Positions 1 to 8,365 of a stretch of 39,785 bases of DNA are shown here, in pieces; position 1 is the stretch's first letter; each line of letters starts with the position of its first letter. Below the pieces are notes generated by a model, which was not told the origin of the DNA, ran no database searches, and saw only the letters and a list, made by a program, of their open reading frames with translations. The position numbers and the translations under genes were made by a program. Source of the stretch: Caldisphaera sp046536515 (GTDB taxonomy: Archaea; Thermoproteota; Thermoprotei_A; Sulfolobales; Acidilobaceae); NCBI RefSeq assembly GCF_046536515.1, contig NZ_JAWDMQ010000008.1, positions 1 through 39,785 on the forward strand, written 5' to 3'.

Positions 1-894
1 TTATGGTCCCTAGTCTCTAATGAATGGGGAGTCAAAGAAGATCCAGAAAAAATATTGAAATATGCATATGAAAAAGGGATAAATTTTTTTGATACAGCAG
101 ACATTTATGGAAAAGGAAAAGGTGAGGAATTGCTAAGCATTTTTAAAAATAATAGAGATAACGTAGTAATATTAACCAAAGTTGGATATGATTTATCAAC
201 AAATAAAAGAAGGTTTGACCTAGATTATTTAGATAAAGCTATAAACGATTCACTAAATAGATTAAAAACAAGCTATATTGATATATTAATGCTTCACAAT
301 CCAACAATTAATATAATAAATAATGAAAAAATATTTGGATTATTAAAGGACCTAAAAAACGAAGGGAAAATATTAAGCTATGGAATTTCTTTAGGACCAA
401 CATTAGGTTGGAAAGAAGAGGGATTAAAGGCTATAGAAATCGGTTACAAAAGTTTAGAACATATATATAACATTATAGAAAGATTTCCAGGAGAAAATTT
501 TTTGGAGCATAAAAGTATAGATCATTTTATCAGGGTGCCTCATGCTAGTGACGTATTAGATGAGACGAAATGGCCAATAGATTATAACAGTAGTTTGCAT
601 AGAAGGTTTAAAGATACAAATTGGATTAAAAGGGGATTAATTGGTGCAGAAAAATTAAAAGAAAGACTGAAAAATTATATGCTATATGAGATAGCCATAC
701 TCTTTGTGTTATCAAATAAAAATGTTTCATCAGTTTTACCAAACATAACATCTAAATTAGAAATAGATAATTACATTAAAATTGATGGATTGGAATTAAA
801 AGAAGATGAAATATCTTTTATAAAAGAAATATATAACAATTACTTTAAGAATTTAAATGAAGAGAGTATAAAAGAAACTGAAAGATACAAATAA
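1..894 (+). CDS. Aldo/keto reductase family oxidoreductase (5'-partial)
   Basis: NAD(P)H-dependent carbonyl/alcohol oxidoreductase of the aldo/keto reductase family, expected to be soluble. The frame is open from base 1, so the gene starts before the window; 297 residues are visible. Counting from the first visible residue, the four catalytic positions are present: D31 and Y36 (in FDTADIYG), K60 (ILTKVGY) and H99 (DILMLHNP). The C-terminal part (AILFVLSNKNVSSVLP) matches the cofactor-binding end of the barrel. The physiological substrate cannot be told. The stop codon abuts the stop of the convergent MFS gene with no spacer. Family assignment is secure from the tetrad. Confidence 0.93.
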   Translation, partial: LWSLVSNEWGVKEDPEKILKYAYEKGINFFDTADIYGKGKGEELLSIFKNNRDNVVILTKVGYDLSTNKRRFDLDYLDKAINDSLNRLKTSYIDILMLHNPTINIINNEKIFGLLKDLKNEGKILSYGISLGPTLGWKEEGLKAIEIGYKSLEHIYNIIERFPGENFLEHKSIDHFIRVPHASDVLDETKWPIDYNSSLHRRFKDTNWIKRGLIGAEKLKERLKNYMLYEIAILFVLSNKNVSSVLPNITSKLEIDNYIKIDGLELKEDEISFIKEIYNNYFKNLNEESIKETERYK

Positions 895-2064
895 TTATTT
901 TGTTCTATTATGATAAAAGTAAAATATAGAAATATCATAGAAAATTTTAATAAAGCCACCTGCAAAGAATGGTAATGTCAATAAACCATTTTCTAAAGCT
1001 ATGCCATCAATAGGAGATCCAACTAAAGAAGAAATACTTCTAAAGGTATTAGATATGGAATTGAATGAAACTCTATAATCTCTTTTAAATATTTCAGTAA
1101 CAAAAGCTTGCCTTGTTGGTATATCCATTTGAGACATACTTTGTCTTAGCAATAAAAACATGGCGCTAATCCAAAATGATGAAAATACTGGAATTAATAT
1201 TAAAAATATATTTGATATTAAATGAGTTATGACCATTGTTTTGAGATTACCTAATTTTTCTGCTATAAGAGGTGCTAATAGCAAAGAAATGGCTGTAATT
1301 ATGTTTACTGCCATAAACAATGGACCTAGTAATTTTAATGAAACTCCGTATTTTACATTAAACCAATAAGCTATAATAGATTGTACTATAAATCCGCCTC
1401 CTAAAGCGTCTGCCGAAAATAAGGCCGTGATAAGGATAAGGTCTCTTTTAGCCTTTTTATCAAATTCCTTTATTGAAATTCTGTTGCTTATGTCTTCTTT
1501 GTAATTAAACTTAATATAATTTACAAAAATTATTAATCCACCTATTCCATAAACTAAATACAAAATCTTGAATGAGAAAATAGCATAATTAAAATAAGCT
1601 GGTATTGAAGATGCTAAAGCCCCTAAAGAGGAAAAGGTGTAACCTAAGAAATTATAAATACCATAAGCTCTGTTTACAAAGCTCTTATCAACAAGATCGG
1701 GCAGTATACCGGTTTCAATTGATTGGAAAGGGCCAGTTTCTGTTCCAGTTGTGCTTATGTTTCCTAAGAATAATGCTAAAAATATTAAGAATATAGAAGA
1801 AAAAAAGAACAGAATAAATCCTGATAAAGATAAGAACAAACTAACTATTAGAAGGTATGTTTTTAAGTTTATTTTACTTCTAAACCAAGTTAAAAATATG
1901 TTTTGAATTACATTTCCTAAAACAATAATAAATATAGATATACCTATAAGGAAGGATGAAAATCCCAAATATTTCAGATAGAAGGGCGTTAAAATAGAGA
2001 CAATACTAAATAAAAATACTCTTATTGACTTGCTCATTAAAACCCTTGCAAACCCTATATTCAT
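895..2064 (-). CDS. MFS transporter, substrate unknown
   Basis: 389-residue integral membrane protein of the major facilitator superfamily with about 12 hydrophobic segments and a loop after about residue 195 rich in K/D/E. The region around residues 105-125 (TETGPFQSIETGILPDLV) recurs in uncharacterised archaeal MFS proteins. ATG start with GGTG a few bases upstream (minus strand). It ends exactly where the convergent aldo/keto reductase ends, so no terminator fits between them. It is divergent from the ferredoxin gene across an AT-rich 196-bp spacer with (TA)n tracts. Nothing in the sequence indicates the substrate. Confidence 0.85.
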   Translation of the reverse strand: MNIGFARVLMSKSIRVFLFSIVSILTPFYLKYLGFSSFLIGISIFIIVLGNVIQNIFLTWFRSKINLKTYLLIVSLFLSLSGFILFFFSSIFLIFLALFLGNISTTGTETGPFQSIETGILPDLVDKSFVNRAYGIYNFLGYTFSSLGALASSIPAYFNYAIFSFKILYLVYGIGGLIIFVNYIKFNYKEDISNRISIKEFDKKAKRDLILITALFSADALGGGFIVQSIIAYWFNVKYGVSLKLLGPLFMAVNIITAISLLLAPLIAEKLGNLKTMVITHLISNIFLILIPVFSSFWISAMFLLLRQSMSQMDIPTRQAFVTEIFKRDYRVSFNSISNTFRSISSLVGSPIDGIALENGLLTLPFFAGGFIKIFYDISIFYFYHNRTK

Positions 2065-2260
2065 AGCAACACCAATAAAAATATTTTCTTCAAAAATAAA
2101 TATCTTATCGTTTAAAATAATTTAAATAAAAATTTAATAATAAGAATTATTAATATATATATATGTTTTAATTATATTAATAAATAAATCCCTAAAAGAT
2201 AAGTATTAGTATTTACTAAAATTTAAAACTTATAAAAATATAATAAAATTGGTGAAAAGA

Positions 2261-2530
2261 ATGGCTATAAAAGTTTGGATAGAACCAAGGGAAAATTGCA
2301 TAGCAGACATGGTTTGTGTTAGTCTCTGTCCAGATGTATTTCAAATGAATGAAATAGATGGTAAGGCTGAAATTGTTAATAAATGGAGAGCTGATGCAGA
2401 TAAAAAAGAACAAGGATCAAGAAGCGAAGGTACAGTAGGTGATGAATTGCAAGATTGCGTAGACGCTGCTTCACAGAGCTGCCCAACACAAATAATACAC
2501 TATAGTAAAGATGGTCAACAGATTCATTAA
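2261..2530 (+). CDS. Single-cluster ferredoxin (Pyrococcus type, Asp ligand position)
   Basis: Small electron carrier of 89 residues. Cluster motif is C13-x2-D16-x2-C19-x3-C23-P, with C66 and C74-P near the end. The second cluster cysteine is Asp, as in Pyrococcus furiosus ferredoxin, where the cluster is [4Fe-4S] with an Asp ligand that readily becomes [3Fe-4S] and where the cysteines matching C23 and C66 form a disulfide; that arrangement is inferred here by alignment of motifs. A charged insertion (about residues 42-62) is longer than in the Pyrococcus protein. The ATG at 2261 is chosen over an upstream in-frame TTG (2249) because GGTGA lies at 2251-2255. A TATA-like AT run lies at about 2219-2240. 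Confidence 0.92.
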   Translation: MAIKVWIEPRENCIADMVCVSLCPDVFQMNEIDGKAEIVNKWRADADKKEQGSRSEGTVGDELQDCVDAASQSCPTQIIHYSKDGQQIH

Positions 2531-2553
2531 AGTTTAAATTAAGTTTAAATTAA

Positions 2554-4023
2554 TTACTGTACTGGTATTTTTTGTTGCGTTTTTATATTTTCTTCTATAT
2601 TTTGAATTTTAGATTTACTAGGCCTCATTAATGATAATACTATGGACAAAACTAGCAATCCAAAGGAAATGTGATAGGCATATGATTGTGCTGATAAATA
2701 GGTAGCTGCAGTGTTAATGTCTAGCTTACTGCTTAATGTACCTACAAATAATTGATAAACTATTTGTGGTGGTAGCTTGCTTGCTATTGCAGATAATGCT
2801 ACTGCAAAGCTTAATATCATACCCGTATTTCTAAATGTTGATAATATGCCTGAGGCTGCACCATATTTACCCTTTGGGGCTCCTGACATAACTGCGCTTG
2901 TATTAGATGGCCAAAATAGTCCTCCTCCTATGCCGAAAATACCTTCTGTAAATGCTACATACCAAAGAGGTGTGGATGAATTCATAAAACTAAGCATTAA
3001 TATGGCAACTGATTGAAATGCTAAACCTAATGTACTTATAATCCTAGGTCCATATTTATCAGTTAACCTACCACCTATTGGACCTATAATCGCATTAACT
3101 AATGCCATTGGTATTATTAGATATGAAGCTGTCAAAACACTTAATCCAAATATGCCTTCTAAATAGAATAATAATAGAAAATTAACTGCAAACATTGCTA
3201 GACTTTGAAGTACAGCCGTTATCGTGGAAGTGCTAAACATCTTGTTTCCAAAGAACAGCTTAATATCTATTATTGGATCTTTGGCATATTTTGTTTCCCA
3301 TATAACAAAGAAAATAAATGGAAATGGAGACAATGCAAACGAAGCTATAGAGGATAAACTGTTCCAACCATATAATAAACCATCTGTGACTCCTAATTGT
3401 ATTAATAATATTCCTAAAGTAAATGCTATAGCTGCTGATATATCAAATGATTCTTTTGTGTTGGTAGCTTTAGTTTCTTTTAACGTCTTCCATGCCCATA
3501 CTGTGCCGAATATGCCAATAGGAATATTGATTAAAAATATCCATCTCCAACTAGTATACGTTATTATGAAGCCTCCTAAAACTATGCCCAAGATGTTTCC
3601 AGTTGCCCAAACTATTGAATTTATTCCGAAAGCCTTACCTCTTTCATTAATTGGAAAAGCAGTTGATATTATTGCTAAAGAATTAGCTATCATCATAGCT
3701 GATCCTATACCTTCTATAGCTCTATAAATTACCAGTTGGATTCCATTTAAAGATAAAGCAGCTAATAAGGAACCTATAGTAAAAACTATAAAGCCTAAAT
3801 TATATATCTTTTTTCTTCCATACATATCACCCATTCTTCCTAGGCTTAATACTAAACTGGTACTTGCTAATAAGTAAGCAATAACTACCCAAACTATAGT
3901 AATATAATCAGCATGAAGATCTTGTGTTATTGGAACTAAAGCAAGCAATACTACAGTGCTATCTATTGCTGACATTAATGATCCTACACTTGTTACAGAC
4001 AATGCCTTCCATTTATATTCCAT
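2554..4023 (-). CDS. MFS multidrug-type exporter, 14-TM DHA2 (EmrB/QacA) family
   Basis: About 489-residue membrane protein. Motif A-like loop GRMGDMYGRKKIY follows the second helix, motif C-like GIVLGGFIITYTSWRWIFLINIPIG lies in the fifth helix region (typical of H+ antiporters of this group), and the D in SAIDSTVV of helix 1 is the characteristic DHA2 aspartate. Probable proton-driven efflux of small molecules. The ATG at 4023 is preferred because GGGGGAGG (4034-4027) sits just before it; an in-frame ATG at 4041 lies upstream of that site. Substrate unknown. Confidence 0.9.
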   Translation of the reverse strand: MEYKWKALSVTSVGSLMSAIDSTVVLLALVPITQDLHADYITIVWVVIAYLLASTSLVLSLGRMGDMYGRKKIYNLGFIVFTIGSLLAALSLNGIQLVIYRAIEGIGSAMMIANSLAIISTAFPINERGKAFGINSIVWATGNILGIVLGGFIITYTSWRWIFLINIPIGIFGTVWAWKTLKETKATNTKESFDISAAIAFTLGILLIQLGVTDGLLYGWNSLSSIASFALSPFPFIFFVIWETKYAKDPIIDIKLFFGNKMFSTSTITAVLQSLAMFAVNFLLLFYLEGIFGLSVLTASYLIIPMALVNAIIGPIGGRLTDKYGPRIISTLGLAFQSVAILMLSFMNSSTPLWYVAFTEGIFGIGGGLFWPSNTSAVMSGAPKGKYGAASGILSTFRNTGMILSFAVALSAIASKLPPQIVYQLFVGTLSSKLDINTAATYLSAQSYAYHISFGLLVLSIVLSLMRPSKSKIQNIEENIKTQQKIPVQ

Positions 4024-4085
4024 ATTCCTCCCCCTATACATTTAATATAAATTAAATATATATCTTTTCTTTCTATATATGATAT

Positions 4086-4119
4086 AAATAAAATAATTTA
4101 TTAAATAAAATAATTTATT
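4086..4119. repeat. Perfect tandem duplication, 2 x 17 bp, in an AT-rich promoter region
   Basis: The 17-mer AAATAAAATAATTTATT occurs twice head to tail (4086-4102, 4103-4119) in the spacer between the MFS start and the hemerythrin-like 3' end. It lies about 65-95 bp upstream of the MFS start. It may be slippage in low-complexity DNA; a regulatory role is not shown. Confidence 0.7.
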
Positions 4120-4151
4120 ATTAATTTAAAGATTTTATTATGATAGGTTCT

Positions 4152-4639
4152 TTAAAGTTCATTTAGAATTTTTAGGTATTTATCTTTATTACATAATTCG
4201 CTATTTTCTTTTTCAAAATAATCTATTTTCTTTAAAACTATTTCTTTTTCAAATTCATCAATAGAAATTTCAGCATATGCAAAAACAACACTATTTTCTT
4301 CTTGTATATGAGAATCTAAAATCATGACTAAGTCTGTAAGAATTTGATTAATTTTTTGTAACGACTTTATATTTAAATTGCTTTCTAACTGATTTTCTAG
4401 GTTTTCAATCATCCTGTGTTGATTTATCATTTCATTTGCTAGAGAAGCTTCTTCTCCTCCTTTGTTTATTAGATATGGGAAAATAAATTTTTCCTCCTTT
4501 TTATGATGGCATTTACTTACAAAATTGTTTAAGATAAAAAGTATTTTACTAATTTTAGACAAGGTTTGTTTATCATATAGATTATTTTTATAACTCTTTA
4601 GATAATTATTTATATTTTGAATAAAAACATGTTCATCCT
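4152..4639 (-). pseudogene. Hemerythrin-like HHE-domain gene, 5' end removed by the tnpB element
   Basis: Four-helix diiron (O2/NO-binding or oxidative-stress) protein of the hemerythrin HHE family. Expected His/Glu clusters are visible: CHHKKEEKFIFP, NQHRMIENL and DSHIQEEN. A TTG at 4562 would give 136 residues, but the same frame stays open upstream to the element border and encodes DEHVFIQNINNYL, the first metal-ligand helix (L-x-x-E-H-x-x-I pattern in the family). No ATG, GTG or TTG exists in that upstream part, so the original start has been displaced. The missing start appears to survive at 6047-6077 beyond the element; joining the two parts gives an uninterrupted frame of 172 residues. 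A shortened protein from TTG 4562 would lack the first helix. Confidence 0.82.
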
Positions 4640-4790
4640 CTGACCTCCTCTCCGCCCTGAAGGGCGAGGGTTCCCCTCATCTGTTTGGGATTACATCTGT
4701 CATCTGAGGGGCAGTCGGGGTGATCAGAGATCCCCCCATCTTTTTGTATGCTTTCTTTTCAATGTTTATTACTGCTATTGTATCCCTATT
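4640..4790 (-). ncRNA. Putative omega (reRNA) guide RNA at the tnpB 3' end
   Basis: In characterised IS605-type elements the guide RNA of TnpB overlaps the 3' end of tnpB, runs through the right end, and takes its guide from the flanking DNA. By analogy the RNA here would cover the last codons of tnpB, the GC-rich hairpin and GGAGGTCAG, with the guide read from about 4639 downwards inside the hemerythrin-like gene. The hairpin is visible; the 5' boundary is a guess and expression is inference. Confidence 0.4.
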
Positions 4791-5837
4791 AGCCTCAAAA
4801 CCGCATTTATTACACTTCAGCTTCCTATAACCAACCTCTACAAGCTTTGAACCACATATTGGGCATATTGATGATGTGCCTTTAGGATTGATAACAGCTA
4901 TAGGCACTCCCTGCTTTTCACATTGCCAATCTATCCAATGCTCTAGTCTTCTATAGCTTAGAATGAGCAAAGAGACTTTGTGCTCCTTGGGTAGTTTCCT
5001 AAGAGCCTCTACTAAGTTTGTCAAGTCTTCTCTGGCAACAGCATGTTGACGTTGTTTTGCTAGCGATGCAATTGTATGGGATATCTTCTTCGCCCAATCC
5101 TCTATAATGTTCCTAGCCTTCCTGTGAAAGCTTTTTATTCTCCTCTTAATACCTCTTCTCCTAAGCCAAGCATTATATTTGGAAGAAGAGTGCCTTTTCT
5201 GAAGGTTTTCAGCTAATTGTTTATAATGCAGAGCTCTCTCAATATTTGTATTAAGCCTTAGTTCATCGTGAGAGTTACCTACAACTATTTGTCTTTCATT
5301 AACATCAACAGCTAAGACTCCACTAGGGCTATACTTAGCTGGCTCAGGCACACGCTTAGATATCTTAAGAATAAACTTACCATCTTTAAGTAACAACCTA
5401 GCCTCTTTGTTTTGGTAGCTATTATATCTCCTATCCAAGCCAATAATTTTAAGCCTATAGCCTCCCAATAGCTCTACATAATCACCTTTAATTCTATAGC
5501 CCTGCTCATATGTTAACCAAATCCTTAAACTCCTAACTATGGGTATCTTGCCCTTGTCGAGATTCCTAAGCCAAGACTTAGCTATAGCAATAGCCTCTCT
5601 ATAACAATCCTGAGCAATTTTAGAGGGCAAGCCATATTTTTCCTTAAGAACTTTGTATAAAAGTCTATGGGCTTTTCCAAGGCTTATTGCTTTATTCTCT
5701 ATTATAACTTTTATAGAATAGTTGAGGGCTTCCCTATACCTTTTCATTAAATCTATCAATTTTTTATGTAAATCGGGCTCAGGGCTAACCTTTACATTAA
5801 CTGTTAAGGTTAGTAAACCCTCATTGCCCATAGACAT
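4677..5837 (-). CDS. tnpB: TnpB RNA-guided nuclease (IS605 OrfB, Cas12 ancestor family)
   Basis: 386 residues, full length for the family. RuvC-like catalytic residues are all present: D178 (GVLAVDVNE), E270 (AREDLTNL) and D352 (ANRDTIAVINI). The C-terminal zinc finger has C325, C328, C342 and C345. The N-terminal half is basic and helical (RNA/DNA binding). Known family role: RNA-guided double-strand cleavage at a motif matching the element's left flank, helping retain the element at donor sites. ATG at 5837 lies 2 bp after the stop of the zinc-ribbon ORF, so translation is probably coupled. The sequence looks intact and active. The last eight codons recur, identical in amino acids, at 39759-39785. 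Confidence 0.97.
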   Translation of the reverse strand: MSMGNEGLLTLTVNVKVSPEPDLHKKLIDLMKRYREALNYSIKVIIENKAISLGKAHRLLYKVLKEKYGLPSKIAQDCYREAIAIAKSWLRNLDKGKIPIVRSLRIWLTYEQGYRIKGDYVELLGGYRLKIIGLDRRYNSYQNKEARLLLKDGKFILKISKRVPEPAKYSPSGVLAVDVNERQIVVGNSHDELRLNTNIERALHYKQLAENLQKRHSSSKYNAWLRRRGIKRRIKSFHRKARNIIEDWAKKISHTIASLAKQRQHAVAREDLTNLVEALRKLPKEHKVSLLILSYRRLEHWIDWQCEKQGVPIAVINPKGTSSICPICGSKLVEVGYRKLKCNKCGFEANRDTIAVINIEKKAYKKMGGSLITPTAPQMTDVIPNR

Positions 5838-5839
5838 AG

Positions 5840-5962
5840 TTACTCAACCTTGTATTTAGCTATATTGACTTTTCTCATACAATTTGGGCACGTTGCATAA
5901 TATTGCTTTTTGCCCTTATAGTCCCATACATACCCACACCTAGGGCATCTAAGTTTTACCAC
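5840..5962 (-). CDS. Small zinc-ribbon protein accompanying TnpB
   Basis: 40-residue ORF with a GTG start preceded by an in-frame TAA two codons upstream. It has two CxxC knuckles: LRCPRCGYVW at the N-terminus and ATCPNCMRKV about 17 residues later, forming a minimal zinc ribbon. It is directly upstream of tnpB (stop-to-start 2 bp) and inside the same element. Its function is unknown; a nucleic-acid-binding accessory role is inference from fold and position. Confidence 0.75.
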   Translation of the reverse strand: MVKLRCPRCGYVWDYKGKKQYYATCPNCMRKVNIAKYKVE

Positions 5963-6046
5963 TACTTACCACAAGATAACTAATAAGGAAATAGCCCTTA
6001 TAAGCTTTTCTATCCATCTCCGCCCTAAATGGCAAGGCTTTCATTT

Positions 6047-6077
6047 GTAAATCCAAAGTAACTGCTATCATTTTCAT
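6047..6077 (-). pseudogene. Displaced 5' end of the split hemerythrin-like gene
   Basis: Minus strand reads ATG AAA ATG ATA GCA GTT then ACT TTG GAT TTA C, ten codons plus one base, ending exactly at the TTTAC that borders the left end of the tnpB element. Joined to 4639 and downwards the frame continues as DLQDEHVFI into the hemerythrin fold. AT-rich TATA-like stretches lie just upstream (about 6083-6093 and 6102-6114), suitable for a short or absent leader. Assignment rests on the frame restoration and the first-helix motif. Confidence 0.65.
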
Positions 6078-6158
6078 CAATTTATTATATAAAAAACAAA
6101 ACTATTATATATTTATGGAAGAAATGATTTTAAAGGGTAACAATAAATATAGACTTGA

Positions 6159-6233
6159 GGGCCCGTAGTCTAGTTTGGTTAGGACGCCGCCCTGACGCGG
6201 CGGAGGTCGCCGGTTCGACTCCGGCCGGGCCCA
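6159..6233 (+). tRNA. tRNA-Val (GAC)
   Basis: Complete cloverleaf without intron: acceptor GGGCCCG/CGGGCCC, D arm GTC/GAC, anticodon stem CCGCC/GGCGG with loop CTGACGC (anticodon GAC at 6194-6196), T arm GCCGG-TTCGACT-CCGGC, discriminator A at 6233. CCA is not encoded. Reads GTC and GTT codons. Confidence 0.97.
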
Positions 6234-6480
6234 TAATGTAGCATATTATTTTGAAATACCTTTTGTTATTCTATCAATACAAATGGCAATATTCAAACAA
6301 AGCAAATTGTAGTTTGTTGTTTATCTTTTTAATTTTTATTAATTAATAATCTTTGGTTTATATAATAGTTTATTTCATGAATCTGGCAATAAATCTAAAC
6401 TAATCCTCAGCTGTTACTTCCAACTAAAGTATAGTTTTCTAATCTATGTTCTAAATAGCTCACGAATATTAATACAGACA

Positions 6481-6774
6481 TCTGATTTCCTCCCCGCCCT
6501 GAAGGGTTTCTTGAGGTCTCAAGGGTTACACCCCTTTTACGGGTGCTACTCTATTATCCCCCAAGCCGATATTGCGGGAGAAATCGGCTCCCGCTCCTCA
6601 TGTTTTAACAGTTGATCGGCTTGGAGTTATATTTTATTACACTTGTTAGTTGGGGTAGAGGCGTACCTCATGTTTCAGTAACGCATAGCCCTTTAGCAAC
6701 TGTCTCAATTTTAAGTTTCTAAACTTAAAAAACTTTATTCCGCACCTAAAAGGGGTTTGTCGTTCTTTTTATCA
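6481..6774 (-). mobile_element. Non-coding ~300-bp element, copy 1 (tnpB-element-derived MITE-like)
   Basis: Aligns along its length with 30078-30378, roughly nine bases in ten identical by eye. The plus-strand left end (TCTGA...CCCCGCCCTGAAGGG) matches the right end of the tnpB element; the other end is AAAGGGGTTTGTCG...TTTATCAT. No ORF of note. Interior has overlapping inverted repeats (AGCCGAT/ATCGGCT with GCGGGAG/CTCCCGC) and a perfect TTTTAAGTTT/AAACTTAAAA palindrome. It ends about 75 bp before the downstream MFS start. The preceding stretch 6234-6480 shows no gene or recognisable structure. Confidence 0.8.
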
Positions 6775-6850
6775 TATTAGTAAGAATTTATAAATGGCTT
6801 ATATGAAAAATTTAAATATTTTGAGAACAACTGTTCTCCAAGGTGATATA

Positions 6851-8149
6851 ATGGCAGAAAATTTGATTAGAAAAATTGATTTAGCAAAATGGAATAAAAC
6901 TCATTGGTATATTTTTTTCTCAACATCTATAGGTTTCTTTTTATGGGGAATTATTAATACCTTGGGTTATGCATTTTTCCCAACTTATCAAAACATATAC
7001 TACTTAATTGTCATAGCAGCTATTCCATTGTTAGGAGATTTGTTATTAACAAGGATATCGGATAAAATAATAGGTAGGAAAAAAGCTTATATAATAACTA
7101 TGGGTCTTTACGGTTTTGGTAGTTTAATAATTGTTTTAGACTTATTATTCATAAAAGGATTAATGCAAATGATAGTATTTCTATTAGGTTATGGGATCTC
7201 AATGTTTGGAGTAGAAGGAGAAGTTCCCATAGGACTGGCCCTGTTGGCAGAATCAACGCCCATTAAATATAGGGAAAAAATATTAGTCTTATCACCTAAT
7301 TTTGAAAATGTAGGAGCAGCTATAGCAGCTATTATAGCTTTATCTATCTATTTCATGAAAAATTCATTTATAATAATGGGCATATCTATAGCTATTATGG
7401 CTATTATTGGGCTAATAATTGCTATAATATTGAGGCTTTTAATGCCGGAATCTATTAGATGGCTAACTACAAAAGGAAAAATTAGAGATGCAGAAAAAGA
7501 AGCGAATAAAATTGCTTTAAACCAAGAACTAAGCATTAAAGAAAAATTTTCAACATCTAACATAAAATTAAGAAATAGATTTTTATTTTTAACAATTTGG
7601 AGTTTAGCGAATTATTTAACTTGGTCTCTAATGGCTTTTGTTTTGGCAGATTTTTACTTTAAAGGGGTTTCTCTTATAGCGGTAATTTTATGGGCTAATC
7701 TTGGGGCTAGCTTTGCCGGTTTTTTAACCGGATTGATAATAGATAAAATAGATATGAGAAAATATACATTTATTTCGTTTTTAGCTGCAACAATTAGCTT
7801 TTTGCCAATACTGGCTTATACGTTATTTAATTTTAAATCATTGTATTTATTTTACTCTTTAACTTTCATTAATTTGTTTTCCATAACTATGACTTGGTTT
7901 GTAAGAACAATATACGAACCAATACTCTTTCCCACATCAAATAGGGCATTTTATATTGGCATAGTCAGGGGAATAGCTATGACTACATATACGATTTCAA
8001 TTTACTTAACCTCTTCTTTCCCATTATGGGGATTTGCTATATATGGTATGGGCTTCCAAGGACTTGGCTTAATAGCTTCAATATATTGGATAAAAAGAGG
8101 TGAAGATGTAAGGTATAAGAGTATTGATATTTTATCAAAGATTAAATAA
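6851..8149 (+). CDS. MFS transporter, sugar/metabolite-H+ symporter type
   Basis: 432-residue 12-TM protein. Family marks include RISDKIIGRKKAY after helix 2 (motif A type), LAESTPIKYREK after helix 4, and the post-helix-6 signature MPESIRWL followed by a soluble loop, as in sugar and metabolite symporters. ATG 6851 is preferred because GGTGAT lies at 6842-6847; an upstream in-frame ATG (6794) adds 19 weakly hydrophobic residues and lacks such a site. It is paralogous to the transporter at 33244-34455. A non-coding mobile element lies directly upstream and may have altered its promoter. Substrate unknown. Confidence 0.88.
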   Translation: MAENLIRKIDLAKWNKTHWYIFFSTSIGFFLWGIINTLGYAFFPTYQNIYYLIVIAAIPLLGDLLLTRISDKIIGRKKAYIITMGLYGFGSLIIVLDLLFIKGLMQMIVFLLGYGISMFGVEGEVPIGLALLAESTPIKYREKILVLSPNFENVGAAIAAIIALSIYFMKNSFIIMGISIAIMAIIGLIIAIILRLLMPESIRWLTTKGKIRDAEKEANKIALNQELSIKEKFSTSNIKLRNRFLFLTIWSLANYLTWSLMAFVLADFYFKGVSLIAVILWANLGASFAGFLTGLIIDKIDMRKYTFISFLAATISFLPILAYTLFNFKSLYLFYSLTFINLFSITMTWFVRTIYEPILFPTSNRAFYIGIVRGIAMTTYTISIYLTSSFPLWGFAIYGMGFQGLGLIASIYWIKRGEDVRYKSIDILSKIK

Positions 8150-8216
8150 TAAATTTATAAAATTTAATAAAATTAGCAAAATCCATTTTAATCTTTCCAG
8201 AATTCCTAATAAATGG

Positions 8217-8290
8217 GCCGTGGTAGCTCAGCCTGGTGGAGCGCTGCCCTGGTAAGGCAGAGGTCCCGGGTTCAAAGCCCGGCCACGGCT
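8217..8290 (+). tRNA. tRNA-Thr (GGT)
   Basis: Cloverleaf without intron: acceptor GCCGTGG/CCACGGC, anticodon stem CTGCC/GGCAG with loop CTGGTAA (anticodon GGT), T arm CCGGG-TTCAAAG-CCCGG. The discriminator is U, as known for archaeal tRNA-Thr. CCA is not encoded. Confidence 0.96.
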
Positions 8291-8365
8291 TTTATAAAAA
8301 ATTTTTTATAAAATAGATATTTGATATTGTGTTAACAAATTTGGTTTAAATAATGATTTAATTAA

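Larger units (their letters stand above)
4640..6046 (-). mobile_element. IS200/IS605-type tnpB-only insertion sequence
   Basis: Element of about 1.4 kb carrying a small zinc-ribbon ORF and tnpB, with no tnpA (Y1 transposase), so it would need a transposase in trans. Right end (plus-strand left, 4640-4676) carries a subterminal hairpin, CGCCCTGAAGGGCG, next to GGAGGTCAG on the minus strand; the same end recurs at 39721, 30078 and 6481. The left end begins after TTTAC (minus strand, 6051-6047) with AAATGAAAGCC; TTAC-type target sequences and subterminal hairpins without target duplication are typical of this family. It lies inside a hemerythrin-like gene. Exact borders are uncertain by one or two bases. 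Confidence 0.85.

Noticed and set aside
3224..3727. Long open frame (167 codons) on the plus strand opposite the DHA2 exporter.
   Set aside because: It is the antisense shadow of a well-supported membrane protein and has no recognisable domain.
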